From: Asterias amurensis
Taxonomy: Eukaryota > Echinodermata > Asteroidea > Forcipulatida > Asteriidae
DNA length: 64,000 bases
Assembly: GCF_032118995.1 (NCBI RefSeq)
Contig: NC_092657.1
Location: 14,614,181-14,678,180, forward strand
Reading direction: 5' to 3'
Shown: in pieces, positions 37,008-47,906 of the stretch
Numbering within the stretch: the stretch's first letter is position 1
Layout: each line of letters begins with the position of its first letter
Position numbers and translations under genes: made by a program
The notes under the pieces: generated by a model
What the model saw: only the letters and a program-made list of their open reading frames with translations
Databases searched by the model: none
What the model was told of the DNA's origin: nothing

Positions 37008-38193
37008 AGGGAAGGTACACGTTTGGTTATTACTCATAACAAATATTTACTTAAAAACTGACTTGGTAACGAGCATTGGAGAGCTGTTGGGAAACGACAC
37101 TCCCTCTGAAGTAACGTTGTTTTTGAGAAAGAGTTAATTTCTCACTAACATAATAAAATACTTCCAGCTAGAAGTCTGTTATTTTTATATGCAAGGACAA
37201 AAAATCGTCCAACAAGGGTGTTTTTTCTTTCATCATTTTCTCGCAACTTCGATGACCAATTGAGCCAAAATTTTCACAGACTTGTTATTCTATGAAAAGG
37301 CATAACAACAAACTTTTTATTGCCCTTTTGGCTGAAAAATCGGGAGGGTCGGTCGTTGTTCAACCCCAAAAATAATTTCAAAATTTACCCTGTCAGTTTC
37401 CCTCGTGGTTTATATTGGGTGTGTTCGTTTAGCTTCCCTGGGTCGACCCTGGTGTTTGGCGGTTTTTTTTTTCCAGGACAAACGTGGGTAATTATCTGCA
37501 CACGTTAGTCCTGGGGAAAAAAACAAACGCCACACACCGGGGTCGACCAGGGAAAGCTAATCGAACGCACCCATTGATAACAATTATTTATCAATGAACT
37601 TTGCCCCGAATCGCGCACGCCCTCAATTGGCGAAAGTTATACATGTTTGAATATGCTTAAATGCTGCACATTGCACCATTCTACAGGCGTGCGGCACACT
37701 GTGTGGCAATTCTTTCTCAGTTCGTGAATACGCGTTTTGTGTTGAAGTCTATCAATGGCCAATCACAGCGTGCGAACTGTTTATGCACTTTGCATGCAGT
37801 TGGTATTTCCATGGTGTGGGCGACAGATCGAACCAAGTGGCCGAGTGCATCGTTTAACATTATGTTTACGATCGCATTTCCGACGCTGTAGTTTTGAAGT
37901 TGGTTTTGGCTTGTCAGGTACTCGTTTATTATTATAATGCAGTCTAACAATATTATGTTCACTTTATCGTTTATCGTGATTTCTGACAGCTTCGAATAAA
38001 GGGTTAGTTGTCGTTTATTGGGCATTCGAGGTTAACAATACTTTTTTTGTTAACACCATTTAAGAAAAAAACAACAACAACAACGTGGATTTCTGACTTT
38101 TTCGGTCGTTCGGTTTTTTGTTATGCCTTATTATGGGATACACCCACAGAAGACTGGTCTTTGAAAATTACTAAACGTGTACTTTCCCTTTAA
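37004..38193. mobile_element. TTAA-flanked element, family D, with nested insertions
   Basis: TTAA+AGGGAAGGTACACGTTT at 37004 and inverse AAACGTGTACTTTCCCT+TTAA at 38176-38193. Inner blocks near 37070-37130 and 37200-37290 resemble family A internal sequence. The middle contains another MITE and unidentified sequence; no ORF identified. Confidence 0.6.
37417..37572. mobile_element. Small palindromic MITE (GGGTGTGTTCG) nested in the family D element
   Basis: GGGTGTGTTCGTTTAGCTTCC at left pairs with GCTAATCGAACGCACCC at right; GGGTCGACC in both arms. ATT on both sides may be the target duplication. Confidence 0.75.
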
Positions 38194-38334
38194 TCTGCCA
38201 AAACAAATTGATGTGAGAAGCGTTACTGACAGTAACGCTTCTTGTATTTACCCAAATTGATTATCATTATGCACAGTAAGGAAATAGCCCGGCGCTACAC
38301 ATTTTCTGCATTATTTCAAAACATCTACATTAAA

Positions 38335-38480
38335 TTAAAGGCGGTGGACACTATTGGTAATTTTCAAAGACCAGTCTTCTCACTTGGTGTATATTTCAAC
38401 ATACATAAAATAACAAACCTGTGAAAATTTGAACTCATCTGATCGTTGAAGTTGCAAGATAGTAACGAAAGAAAAAAAAA
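38335..38480. mobile_element. Truncated family A MITE (left end only)
   Basis: TTAAAGGCGGTGGACACTATT to about the AACGAAAGAAAAAAAACAC block; rest missing. Confidence 0.7.
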
Positions 38481-38639
38481 CACTGCAACCTCTGGAAATG
38501 TTGTTAACTGTAGCAAATGTATGAAATCAACACGACAAATTAGGTATACAATATTCACGTTTTCCGAAGGTCTACTGGATGCAGTTCTCAATGACATTCG
38601 TGTTAGTTTGAAAGGGTGGGCATCGAACAAATTCAAACA

Positions 38640-38966
38640 TAACTAATGACTCGGTTGCAACAGGCCACCTTAGTATACGGTATAATGACCATTTCATACG
38701 GTATAATGACCCGATGAAATATTGGACAATATCAACACGGTGCGGTTTCCCAGTTGTATGAAACTTCCACAACTTTAACCTCGAATATAAAGTTGATTAT
38801 TTGGTAGTACGGTTTGGTAAAGAAGTGTACTGTTTTGAACATTATCAATGTTGTTTATCTTACAGTATTCGTCGTTGTTGCCGCCAGGTATCCACTTTTG
38901 TAAAGTTCAGCAGAGATTCAACTGTGCAAAATTGGCATTGGTAGACACACTTTAACAACAAGTAAG
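38640..38966 (+). promoter_or_regulatory. Putative promoter plus noncoding first exon, copy 3
   Basis: GCAACAGGCCACCTTAG (38656, shared with 53.5 kb), GGTTTCCCAGTTGTATGAAAC (38744), then GTTCAGCAGAGATTCAACTGTGC and donor AACAA/GTAAGAG near 38960. It is the closest such block to the second TRIM gene. Confidence 0.45.
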
Positions 38967-39133
38967 AGTTTACTTTCCCTTGGTCTAATGGTATGTTCAA
39001 TAACGCACATGACCAATAAAGTATTTTAACTGACAGATCAGACATTTTTCAAATTGATCATGCCACAGTTTGAACCATTCATATTTTTGCATAGAACTGC
39101 ACACGCTCTTTTGACAAAACACATTACGACTAG

Positions 39134-39289
39134 TAAAGCCCAGTTCATACTTCCTGCGAATGCGAATACGAAGCGAATCTTGACGTCACAAATTCGCAAC
39201 GAACAATTCGCAGCTTGAGGGTGTGACGTCAAATTCACGTCAAATTCGCTTCGCATTCGCTTTCGCATGAAGTATGAACCGGGCTTTAT
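39134..39289. mobile_element. Small palindromic MITE (AAAGCCC...GCGAATGCGAA)
   Basis: TAAAGCCCAGTTCATACTTC at left pairs with GAAGTATGAACCGGGCTTTA at right; GAATGCGAA motifs in both arms. 39290-39518 after it has no gene. Confidence 0.75.
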
Positions 39290-39518
39290 ACGCAGGCTAG
39301 TTGGGGGTGCGGCTGTTGTATGCTGCGCCGTAACACCTTGTAAACCCTTATAAGGTGCTACATAATTGGGTCTCTGAATATTCATCACCTCAATAACCTA
39401 TCTTTATGAAAGTTTGTATAACTCAGCGCCTTGAGTACCTTGTTAGGTAGATACATGTGCTAAAGACTATTAAAGAGATATTATATTATTATATTATTTT
39501 GGGCTATTGAAACATAAC

Positions 39519-39898
39519 TTAAAGACAGTGGACACTATTGGTAATTGTCAAAGACTAGCATTCAAAGTTGGTGTATCTCAACATATGCATACAATAACAA
39601 ACCTGTGAAAATTTGGGCTCAATCGGTCATCGAGGTTGCGAGATAATAATGAAAGAAGAAAACACCCTTGTCACACGAAGGTGTGTGCGTTTAGATGGTT
39701 GATTTCGAGACCTCAAGTTCTAAACTAAAGGTCTCGAAATCAAATTCGTGGAAAATTACTTCTTTCTCCCAAACTATGGCACTTCAGAGGGAGCTGTTTC
39801 TTACAATGTTTTATATCACCAACCTCTCCCCATTACTTGTCACCAAGAAAGGTTTTATGCTAATAATTATTTTGAGTAATTACCAATAGTGTCTTTAA
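39519..39898. mobile_element. TTAA-flanked palindromic MITE, family A, full length
   Basis: TTAA+AGACAGTGGACACTATT to ACCAATAGTGTC+TTTAA. 39899-40511 after it holds no recognised gene (poly(A) run at 39925). Confidence 0.85.
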
Positions 39899-40511
39899 GT
39901 CGAAGTACCATGGTTGGTTCGGGAAAAAAAAAAAAAAAAAATTACCTTTTGACAATGAGTATCGTTTCTGACAGTAAGGTTTCTTAGATTAAGAAAACCC
40001 AATTGAAGAGTGCTGTTTATGTGTGGACAACCGCTACATTTGTTAAAACAATCTCACATGTCACTTATTGAGATGACACTATTCTAATATTAAAGTCGCT
40101 TAGTGGTATTTTTTTTCAAAATAAAGCTGTTGTCACCAAGATATGTGTTTTAATGAGTGGAATATGAATAAACATTAGTTAACTTAGGTTCTAAAACAAT
40201 ATTTATCTTTTTATTTACAAAATAGTATGCCCCGACCCGAGAGGGCGCTGTTCGTGACATCGAGGCGCGATATTTTAAGAGATAATGTGTAGTCTGGGCC
40301 CGTACAATGTACACTACGTCTGGGTAACCGATCGGTATGATGCCTATTAACAGAACTACGGTCCCGGAGCAGACTGCACGCACTACGGCTGCTGAGCTTA
40401 CGGTCCACTCGGATTACCCTGCACGGTGAATCGCAAGCTAAAACCAGCCCTCAAAGTTAAAACTCGAATTTTTCACGTTTGGCATATGCTCCTCTAGGTA
40501 TTTCAGGTCTT

Positions 40512-40797
40512 TCAGGTACCTTCTTTGACTTCCCACTCCGGAAAAGTTGTTGGGATGGCGTCATGTTTTAGAATAACTTTTCTCTTCGTGTCAATGTGTG
40601 GTGTATTCCGAGAGCACGACGACTCGATGTTCGCTGCACAGCGCTGAAAAAGACGTCGGACCGGACGTCCATTGCTTTGTGGGTCCGACTTTCGCGACCC
40701 ACAACCGCCTATACTTGGGACCTGCAGGAGATACATGCAACCTGAACCCATCATTAATTGTTTTGCTGCATCCAGCAGCATTACACCTGGTCGGCAT
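40512..40797 (-). pseudogene. THAP-type zinc-finger fragment with a frameshift
   Basis: From the minus-strand ATG at 40797 the frame reads MPTRCNAAGCSKT..., then W..KV..., S...SALCSEH, matching the C-x2-4-C ... C-x2-H ligands and conserved Trp of THAP domains. Immediately after CSEH the frame is lost, and the continuation (SSCSRNTPHIDTKRKVIL, then DAIPTTFPE) sits in another frame, ending in TGA at 40512; loss of two bases at the usual HF position explains it. THAP domains bind DNA in cellular regulators and in P-element-type transposases; nothing here tells which. Alternatively a sequencing error. No downstream exon was found. Confidence 0.7.
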
Positions 40798-41202
40798 TGC
40801 CGGAAAATGCAACAAATAAAACATAAAACAAATCGAAACGTACAAACTGACGACTTGGAACGTACTTTTACTTTGCACATGTGGTTACGCTACGCATTGC
40901 AGGCAAAGTCTGCCTCGATTGACGTCACAAAAGGGGAAGGCGAAGTCAGCCTCAAAAATAACTTTATCTATTTTGTCAACATATTAATCGTGACAAGCAA
41001 TACTAATAATAAAAAAAATGTTTATTGTTCAAAAACATATACTCTTATGTTTGAAAGAAAACAATATATATTTCCAGGTGACTTTAACTGTATGGTAAGT
41101 ATATGTACAACTATAAAACAATGAATCAAACACTGGTTCCAATCACAAACCAACGACTGGCACACTTTAAACAAACCCTCCCAAGGCTTTTCATATATGT
41201 TT

Positions 41203-41455
41203 TTAAAGGCAGTAGACAATATTGGTAATTGTTCAAAATAATTATTAGCATAAAACCTTACTTGGTAACGCGTAATGGGGAGAGGTTGGTAGTATAAACA
41301 GTGTGAGAAACGGCTCCCTCTAAAGTGGAGTAGTTTTTGAGAAAGAAGTAATTTTCCACGAATTTGATTTCGAGGCCTCAGATTTAGAACTAGATGTCTC
41401 AAAATCAAACATCTGAAAGCACACAACTCCGTATGACACTGTCCAGTGTCTTTAA
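41203..41455. mobile_element. TTAA-flanked family A MITE, opposite orientation, internally deleted
   Basis: TTAA+AGGCAGTAGACAATATT followed directly by the block normally at the far end (AATTATTAGCATAAAACC), ending CAGTGTC+TTTAA. Confidence 0.75.
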
Positions 41456-41632
41456 ATATGGCATACAAAGGACAACCATCCCTGTCATGTAAAAGGGAAA
41501 AGTGCATTGTTTTTTACCGAGTGCTGGGTAATTTTACTCGTTTAGCAGGCACTGTTTGAGATACAGTTTGTTGGACCGAAAATCGTTCTAATCACAAGTT
41601 ATCGCAACTCTCAACAAAAGGCTCTTAATGCG

Positions 41633-41708
41633 GTAAGTCTGCTACCACCCAATGTATACAATCACTGACTGTATGAACTATTGACAATTACATTCGTTTT
41701 ACTTTCAG
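41633..41708 (+). other. 5'-UTR intron of TRIM gene 2
   Basis: GTAAGTCTGCTACCACC donor at 41633, pyrimidine-rich TTTTACTTTCAG acceptor at 41708, 76 bp; parallel to 28964-29048. Confidence 0.6.
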
Positions 41709-41718
41709 TCTCACCAAG

Positions 41719-43653
41719 ATGGCCGAAGCTGCACTTCACACTGAGACCACTTGCAAGATAAGACATGTACACATCGAATGCCCAATCTGCTTGACTCGGT
41801 TCATCGATCCAAAAATCCTGGACTGTCAGCACAGCTTCTGTTTAAAGTGTCTTCAGAAACTTGTAGACAAACAGTATCCAAAGACGGATTTCATCATTTG
41901 CCCAGTGTGTAGAGAGAAAACTTCAATCCCAGATAAGGGACCATCGGCTCTTCTCAACTGCTTTCTTTTGAGCTCGCTTATTGATGACGTCATCAATCCG
42001 AATAGTCCCGAGGTGGACATTAATCCTCTTGTCTCGATTTGCGAAGGATGCGACGAAGGTCTTGATGCCGTCTCACGGTGTGTTGACTGTGATGCGAATT
42101 TTTGCAAGACTTGTTTGGAATACCACGCCAAAATAAAATTGAACAGGCACCATCGAGTCGTGAATGCAGCCGGGACGTCAAATGAGGGGTCCAGAAACCA
42201 GAAAAAAACTTGCTCTCCAAAATGCCGGAAACACACTGACCAGGAACTGTGTTTTTATTGCGACACGTGTGACTTGCTTGTTTGTCTGAAATGTGTAGCC
42301 TTTGATCACAGAGCGCAAAACCACAAACTCACCGAAATCAAAGACTCAATTAGATCGTATCGTCTAGCTGTTGAAGAGGCTTTGATGAAGTTTGATGATT
42401 GTCGCAAGCATTTCCAAGAAGTGGAAGACTCTATCAAACACTCACAGTATAGATTACAGCTCATGGTCAACCGGGCTCTTCGAGAAATTTCTGCTAAGGA
42501 GGAAGAGGAAGTCGAGAAAATCAGAAAAGCATCTCGCCTCCTTCAAGAGAGAGTTACTCAAATCAGCATACAGAGAGGTGGGGAATTCGGCAGCAAGCAG
42601 AGCATCAACAGCGATAAAATGAGCCGTGCAGAGCAGATCGTAGCTTCAGTCAACGCTTTGATGCAACAAGCTGATGACTTTGAGCTGCTGGACCTTAAGC
42701 CAAAGGTTATGCACAACTTGACATGCCACAATGAGCTCAAGTTTCAAACAGTGCAGCATAGCAAGTCATTCATCGGGTTCAAAGGTCATGATGTCGTCAC
42801 AGATGCGGATCTCGGTGTAATACTAGAGGAAGAAAAGTGGGAAGTGAAGACAGAGTTTGGTAAAAAACGGAAAGGTGAGGGGGAGTTCAAAGGGGCAGTG
42901 AATGCTGCTTGTTTTAGCAACGGTGACATTGTCGTTGCTGATGTACTAAGACATGTATTGCTCACATTTACATCGGAGGGTAATTTCAAATCTAAAGGTG
43001 TGCAAAGTAGAACAGAAGATGGACAACTAAAACACCCTATCGGTGTTGCGGTGACCTCTGATGACCTGCTTCTGGTTACTGACGGAGAGGATGTAAAGGT
43101 TTATGATAGTAAACTACGATATATTCGTCAGTTCAGACCCTCACAGAATGAAGTCGAACGACAGGCAGATAGTTTTGTGGGCGCTATTGCTGTGGACAAG
43201 AAAGATCGGATTGCAGTGGATGACTGGAAGAGAAAGGTAATATCTCGACATAATAAAGATGGATCCATCATTTCCACAATAAATCATGATGATATCGACC
43301 GTCCAAGCTTTCTGTATGCTAACAGCAAGGAGCGACTGATCTTTACAAACTTCAACGAGTCGAAACTAGTTTGTGTGGATTTCATGGGAAACGAGGTGTT
43401 TAATATCAGCACCTCCCTTGACGGCAAACCTGTACAGCCTACTGGTGTGTGTTGTGATGGTGCTGGGGATATATATGTAACTATTCCTGACGATACGGAG
43501 GGAAGCGGTGAGATACATCATTACGATGCATCAGGTAAGCACATCGGCTGTGTAGCTCGTGGCCTGCTCTATCCTCAAGGCATTACGTTTACTCCGATCG
43601 GTGACCTCATCGTGGCTGACTGGAACTCAGTCAAGATACTGCATCGCGTGTAA
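41719..43653 (+). CDS. TRIM-family RING E3 ligase with NHL-like C-terminus, paralogue 2 (644 aa)
   Basis: Same architecture, start and single coding exon as the gene at 29069. All eight RING ligands are kept (C21 to C64), as are B-box 1 and B-box 2 ligands. The N-terminal ~200 residues are nearly identical to paralogue 1, while the coiled coil and propeller differ at many positions (for example KKRKGEGEFKGAVNAACFSNGDIVVADV against SGEGEGEFEFA...). The last ~50 residues are again almost identical. The expected role is a cytoplasmic ubiquitin ligase with target choice set by the propeller; the uneven divergence suggests selection or gene conversion on that part. A family B MITE inserted 80 bases after the stop, before the AATAAA signal, so it would lie in the 3' UTR. 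Confidence 0.92.
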   Translation: MAEAALHTETTCKIRHVHIECPICLTRFIDPKILDCQHSFCLKCLQKLVDKQYPKTDFIICPVCREKTSIPDKGPSALLNCFLLSSLIDDVINPNSPEVDINPLVSICEGCDEGLDAVSRCVDCDANFCKTCLEYHAKIKLNRHHRVVNAAGTSNEGSRNQKKTCSPKCRKHTDQELCFYCDTCDLLVCLKCVAFDHRAQNHKLTEIKDSIRSYRLAVEEALMKFDDCRKHFQEVEDSIKHSQYRLQLMVNRALREISAKEEEEVEKIRKASRLLQERVTQISIQRGGEFGSKQSINSDKMSRAEQIVASVNALMQQADDFELLDLKPKVMHNLTCHNELKFQTVQHSKSFIGFKGHDVVTDADLGVILEEEKWEVKTEFGKKRKGEGEFKGAVNAACFSNGDIVVADVLRHVLLTFTSEGNFKSKGVQSRTEDGQLKHPIGVAVTSDDLLLVTDGEDVKVYDSKLRYIRQFRPSQNEVERQADSFVGAIAVDKKDRIAVDDWKRKVISRHNKDGSIISTINHDDIDRPSFLYANSKERLIFTNFNESKLVCVDFMGNEVFNISTSLDGKPVQPTGVCCDGAGDIYVTIPDDTEGSGEIHHYDASGKHIGCVARGLLYPQGITFTPIGDLIVADWNSVKILHRV

Positions 43654-43734
43654 GTGTCGATGACGTCATGGTCGTAATGTACACTATTATTGATTATAAG
43701 GTAATGTGCAACTTATAAAGTTTAACACTTATAG

Positions 43735-44066
43735 TTAAAGGAACACGTTGCCTTGGATCGGACGAGTTGGTCAAAACAAAAGCGTTTGTAACCGTTTTTT
43801 ATATAATGAATTTGGTTGAAAAGATATTTTAAAAGTAGAATACAATGATCCACACAAGTTTGCCTCGAAATTGCTCGGTTTTCCTTCCACTGTGCGAACG
43901 TCAGCCATTTATGGGAGTCAAAATTTTGACCCCCATAAATGGCCGGCGTGTTAGTCAATTTCAAAGCATGTTTGTGTGGATCATTGTATTCTACTTTTAC
44001 AACATCTTTCTACCCATATGCATTTTATAACCAACTCGACCGACCCAAGGCAACTTGTTCCTTTAA
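43735..44066. mobile_element. TTAA-flanked MITE, family B, in the 3' UTR of TRIM gene 2
   Basis: TTAA+AGGAACACGTTGCC to CAACTTGTTCCT+TTAA. Flanks (ACACTTATAG / TCTTAATGAA) join seamlessly as ACACTTTTAGTTAATCTTC in TRIM gene 1 at 31080-31097, which has a single TTAA. Confidence 0.92.
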
Positions 44067-44171
44067 TCTTAATGAATTTCAAAACTGCGAATAATCTGCC
44101 ATTTGGACAAAACGTTAAGATCACAACGTACCACCAATCGTTTAGTACAAATCTAGTGTCTTTTTTTCGCA

Positions 44172-44177
44172 AATAAA
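44172..44177 (+). other. Probable poly(A) signal of TRIM gene 2
   Basis: AATAAA in the context CGCAAATAAATGCTT, conserved with 31199 behind TRIM gene 1. Confidence 0.55.
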
Positions 44178-44189
44178 TGCTTATTTCGC

Positions 44190-44985
44190 TGTGGCGGTTA
44201 TATTAATTGGGTGATTTTTGTTTCTTTCCATTTATTTCTTAAAAACGTTTTAGTAAAACCATTAACCTACAAAGTACCAGCTTAAATGTGTATTAAGTGT
44301 AGTCTTTTGTGAACTTTCAGTCTGGTAACTCAACTCTATTTTCACGAGCCTTTTAAATACACTATACACTATTGGTAATATTGTCAAACACCAGTCTTCT
44401 CACTTAGTGCATTTAAACATATGCATAAAATAACGAGCATGTGAAAAATTTAGCTCAATATTGGTCGTTGAAGTTGCGAGATAATAATGAAATAAAAAAC
44501 AACCTTTGTCACACAAAGTTGTGTGCTTACAGATGCTTGATTTCGAGACCTAAAATTTTAAATCTGAGGTCTCGAAATCAAATTCGTGGAAAATGTTATG
44601 CAAATATTTATTTTGAGTAATTACCAATAGTGTCCACAGCCTTTAAATTAATTTTGGAGCTGTATTATTACGGGTATACTTTTGAATGTTTTTACTCAGT
44701 CGATTATCAATGTAAATGGAGCATTCCTTTTGTGTTTAACCTTAACCGAATATTTACCATCATTGTGTTGTTGGCAGATTTTTTTTTGTTTACCGTTATA
44801 CAATTATTAATCTTTAATTAACTTGTGTAAATTAAAGCTTTTGTAAATATTGTTAAAACATGCGGCTCACAAAAAAATTAGCATGATACAAGTCTTATAA
44901 CAAGCAAGTGACATAGTGTTCGGTTTGCCACAGTATAGTCCGGTAAGCATTTTTCGTTTGGCTTTGCTACTTTAAATAAGGGAAT
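44190..44985 (+). repeat. TRIM 3' flank block, copy shared with 49335-49775
   Basis: AACATTAACCTACAAAGTA, ACTCAGTCGATTATCAATGTAA, GTGTTGTTGGCAGAT, TACAATTATTAATCTTTAAT and GCCACAGTATAGTC occur in the same order at 49.3 kb. Interrupted by a family A MITE absent at 49.4 kb. Confidence 0.75.
44353..44646. mobile_element. TTAA-flanked family A MITE
   Basis: TTAA+ATACACTATACACTATT to GTGTCCACAGCC+TTTAA, with the ATTTCGAGACCT inverted centre. Confidence 0.8.
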
Positions 44986-45375
44986 AAAAGGGTACGATGA
45001 GTTTTTTAAACTGCCGTTCACATCCGACAGGGTCCTGGCAGTGCGATTAAAGCACTAGCCGAAGGTGAGGATCGCACTGCCATGACCCTGCAAGGTTTAA
45101 ACGCCAGTTAAAGAACGAGTCACTACTCTGTTATTCCCATTCATAGATGTATTTTTTGTTAAACGGAGTAATATAGTAGTAGTATGCATCCTCTTATTCG
45201 TGGATCAAAATTGCACGGCGAGATCGATCAGCACTGCGAACGAAGTTGTGAGCTAAACGGTTCTGAAAACCACCGGTTATAAACAGCTCCAGCTGGTTTC
45301 TGTCAACCGTTTAAACACACCCACGTGACACGCTCTCCACCAATCGGAATAGCGAAACTGTCTGAGGTATTTATG
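44986..45375 (+). repeat. Composite dispersed repeat, full copy 2
   Basis: GGGAATAAAAGGGTA, palindromic core, TTATTCCCATTCATAG, then unique part ending CACCAATCGGAATAGCGAAACTG and GAGGTATTTATGAG. Confidence 0.7.
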
Positions 45376-45619
45376 AGTGGTTGTAAGGAGACTTTTTTCA
45401 ATCCAGTATATTTGTCATTATTTAATACTCTCTTTGTATGATGGTAAATATCAATTCAAAGCTGAACTGTTCCTCTGTAAAATGATACCACATTTGCAAC
45501 GATTACATGTTGGTTGACTTGACCCCGTTAATGAGAATGAGACAAAGTTACAAATCAAATGTGCCAAAATGTGTGTTACTGTGTGAACAGTCAAATTGAC
45601 ACTGTAATTCAAACAAGCA

Positions 45620-46020
45620 AGACATTACTTACTGATCTTAATCCACTTTATTGAAACAAGAAGTTTGGTATAGAGCAAGACAACTTACTAATGTTAATAC
45701 ACGTTATTGATACAAGAAGGTCAGTAATGAGTGGATGACACGGAGGCTTAGATGACAGCCTGGCACCTACTCTCATGCTGCACACAAGTATTGTGATGCG
45801 CCGCTGAGGGATTGCGTTCATTTCTTCATTAAGGAACTTGGTTTAGGTCAGCCACAGTTGATGTGTTGGTGGTTCTGGAGCGGACAGCGAGGCCAAGCTG
45901 GTCCCACAGATGTTCCATGGGATTCAGGTCTGGACTGTTAGCGGGCCAATCCATCCGGTGCACCCCAACATTAGCGTGCTTTCGAAAGACCACGGTAGGG
46001 ACACAGGACGGTGAACACAT
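45620..46020 (-). mobile_element. Tc1/mariner transposase C-terminal fragment, degenerate
   Basis: On the minus strand: DWPANSPDLNPMEHLW, the DDE-domain segment holding the third catalytic acid, then DQLGLAVRSR; the frame stops at 45829 and continues in another frame as EEMNAIPQRRITILVCSMR, also typical of Tc1 C-termini. Upstream catalytic aspartates are not recognisable. A ~57-bp tandem duplication (ACTTACT...TATTGA(A/T)ACAAGAAG) lies at 45624-45722, at its 3' end. Confidence 0.8.
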
Positions 46021-46249
46021 TCTAAGCGTGTTTTTTTTCCAGGGAAGATGAGGTACAATAAAAACGTGTGCCTTATGTAGGAAAACTCCATGGCCTACCG
46101 TCCCAATCGAAAGACGGAGGACGCTACATGTTGGCGCATGGAGTTTGCATGTCGATGCAACACAAGTACACGTGTATAGGGGGTATTCTAGACACGCTTG
46201 GTTGGTTGCGCCCATGTGAGAAAGCCTGTACATGTCCAACACGTACATA

Positions 46250-46911
46250 AATGCTTAGTGGCCTCATCTTTCCTGGGGTAAAAATACGCTATAAGGGATT
46301 ACTGATTGTATATAATAGAGATCAGTGTTAGGGAGCAAGAAAATCAATCGACGCATGCGCCAAACTGAAGTAGACTCCGTCGTGTAAAGATTAGGAACGC
46401 TATTTTGGTGAAACAACGTCCGGTCTGTACGACAACGGAGTGATGTCGTTTGTACACGTTGTATGGTGGGGGAGCCTTGTGATAGACTCGATTCAAGCCC
46501 CGTTCTCGTGCGAGAGATCCTAAAAAATCATATCCGACTTCAAAATGTAGCGATTGTGGTCCCGAGAATGGCCAGGCACAGGGGGGCTAGGTTGGGGGAT
46601 GCCAACATCGCAAAAGTTGTCTGATGTTAAGGAGATGAGACTGTAAATAAAAAGGACCCTCATGGGGACTGGGACTTGAATCAATTCTATATCACCATGC
46701 GGTCCACAACATCCAGGACGGGAGCACTCAAGCGTGAAAATACAGATTACTGTGCTATGCTCTCTCCCGTCCTGAGTGCTCCGTGCCAAAAATCGTAAGC
46801 TCGCTAGTATGTCCGCTGTGTCGCGGACGTAGTTTGGTTGCGCTGTCACTATTGGGAGAAGGAAGTAGTCCACAAATTCTGAGGTTTTGGCAGTTGGGCT
46901 AGAACACCAGC
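46250..46911. other. No gene seen
   Basis: A spaced inverted pair, GACGGGAGCACTCA (about 46718) against TCCCGTCCTGAGTGCT (about 46768), is the only structure noted. This stretch separates the Tc1 fragment from the TRIM pseudogene. Confidence 0.35.
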
Positions 46912-47868
46912 TAAAGTCACTGACTGTATGAACTATTGAAAGTTACATTCGTTTTACTTTCAGTCTCACCAAGACGGCCGAAGCTGCACTTCACACAGAG
47001 AACACTTGCAAGATTAGACATGTACACATCGAATGCCCAATCTGCATGCTTGACTCGGTTCATCGATCCGAAAATTGTGGACTGCCAGCACAGCTTCTGC
47101 TTAAAATGTCTTCAGGAACTTGTAAACAAACAAGATCCAAAGACGGATTGTATCACTTGCCCGGTGTGTAGAGAGGAAACGTCTATCCCAGATAAGGGAC
47201 CATCGGCTCTTCTCAACTGCTTTCTCTTGAGCTCGCTTATTGATGACGTCACCAATCCGGATGGTCCCGGAGGGGACATTAGGCCTAACCCTTTTGTATC
47301 GATTTGCGAAGGATGCAACGAAGGTCTTGATGCCGTCTCACGGTGTGTTGACTGTGAAGCTAATTTGTGCAAGACTTGTTTGGAATACCACGCCCAAAAA
47401 AAATTGAACAGGCATTATCGAGTCGTGAATGCAGCCGGGTCGTCAAATGAGGGATCCAGAAACCAGAAACAAACTTGCTCTCCAAAATGCCGGAAACACA
47501 CTGACCAGGAACTGTGTTTTTATTGCGACACGTGTGACTTGCTTGTTTGTCTAAAATGTGTGGCATTTGATCACAGAGCGCAAAACCACAAACTCTCTGA
47601 AATCAAAGACTCCATTCAATCTTATCGTCAAGCTGTTGTAGAGGCTTTGATGAAGTTTGATGAATGTCGCAAGCAGTTCCAAGAAGTGGACGACTCTATC
47701 AAACACTCACAGCATAGATTACAGCTCATGGTCGACCGGGCTCTTCGAGATATTGTGGCTAAGGAGGAAGAGGAAGTTAATAAGATCATAAAAGCATCTC
47801 GCCTCCTTCAATAAAGAGTCACTCAAATCCGCAAAGAGAGAGGTGGGCAATTCGGCAGCATACTACGG
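46912..47868 (+). pseudogene. Truncated TRIM pseudogene (paralogue 3)
   Basis: Matches TRIM gene 2 from within its 5'-UTR intron (CACTGACTGTATGAACTATTG, acceptor TTTCAG) onward. The start codon is ACG instead of ATG. Four extra bases (ATGC) after the second RING cysteine codon near 47046 shift the frame. From LTRFIDPKIVD on, the remaining RING, both B-boxes and the start of the coiled coil are open and well preserved, then TAA replaces GAG at about 47812 and similarity ends abruptly near 47868, before any propeller sequence. A 292-codon frame begins at 46936 but its first ~37 codons are out of the TRIM frame. A translated product with an internal start could still give a B-box protein, but the first RING cysteines would be lacking. 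Confidence 0.88.
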
Positions 47869-47906
47869 TGGCTGATCTCCGCCAACAAATAAACACTGTT
47901 TCAGAC

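Noticed and set aside
46936..47814. Intact 292-aa TRIM protein
   Set aside because: The first ~37 codons are out of frame with TRIM homology, the ancestral ATG is ACG, and the frame ends at a substitution-created stop before the propeller.
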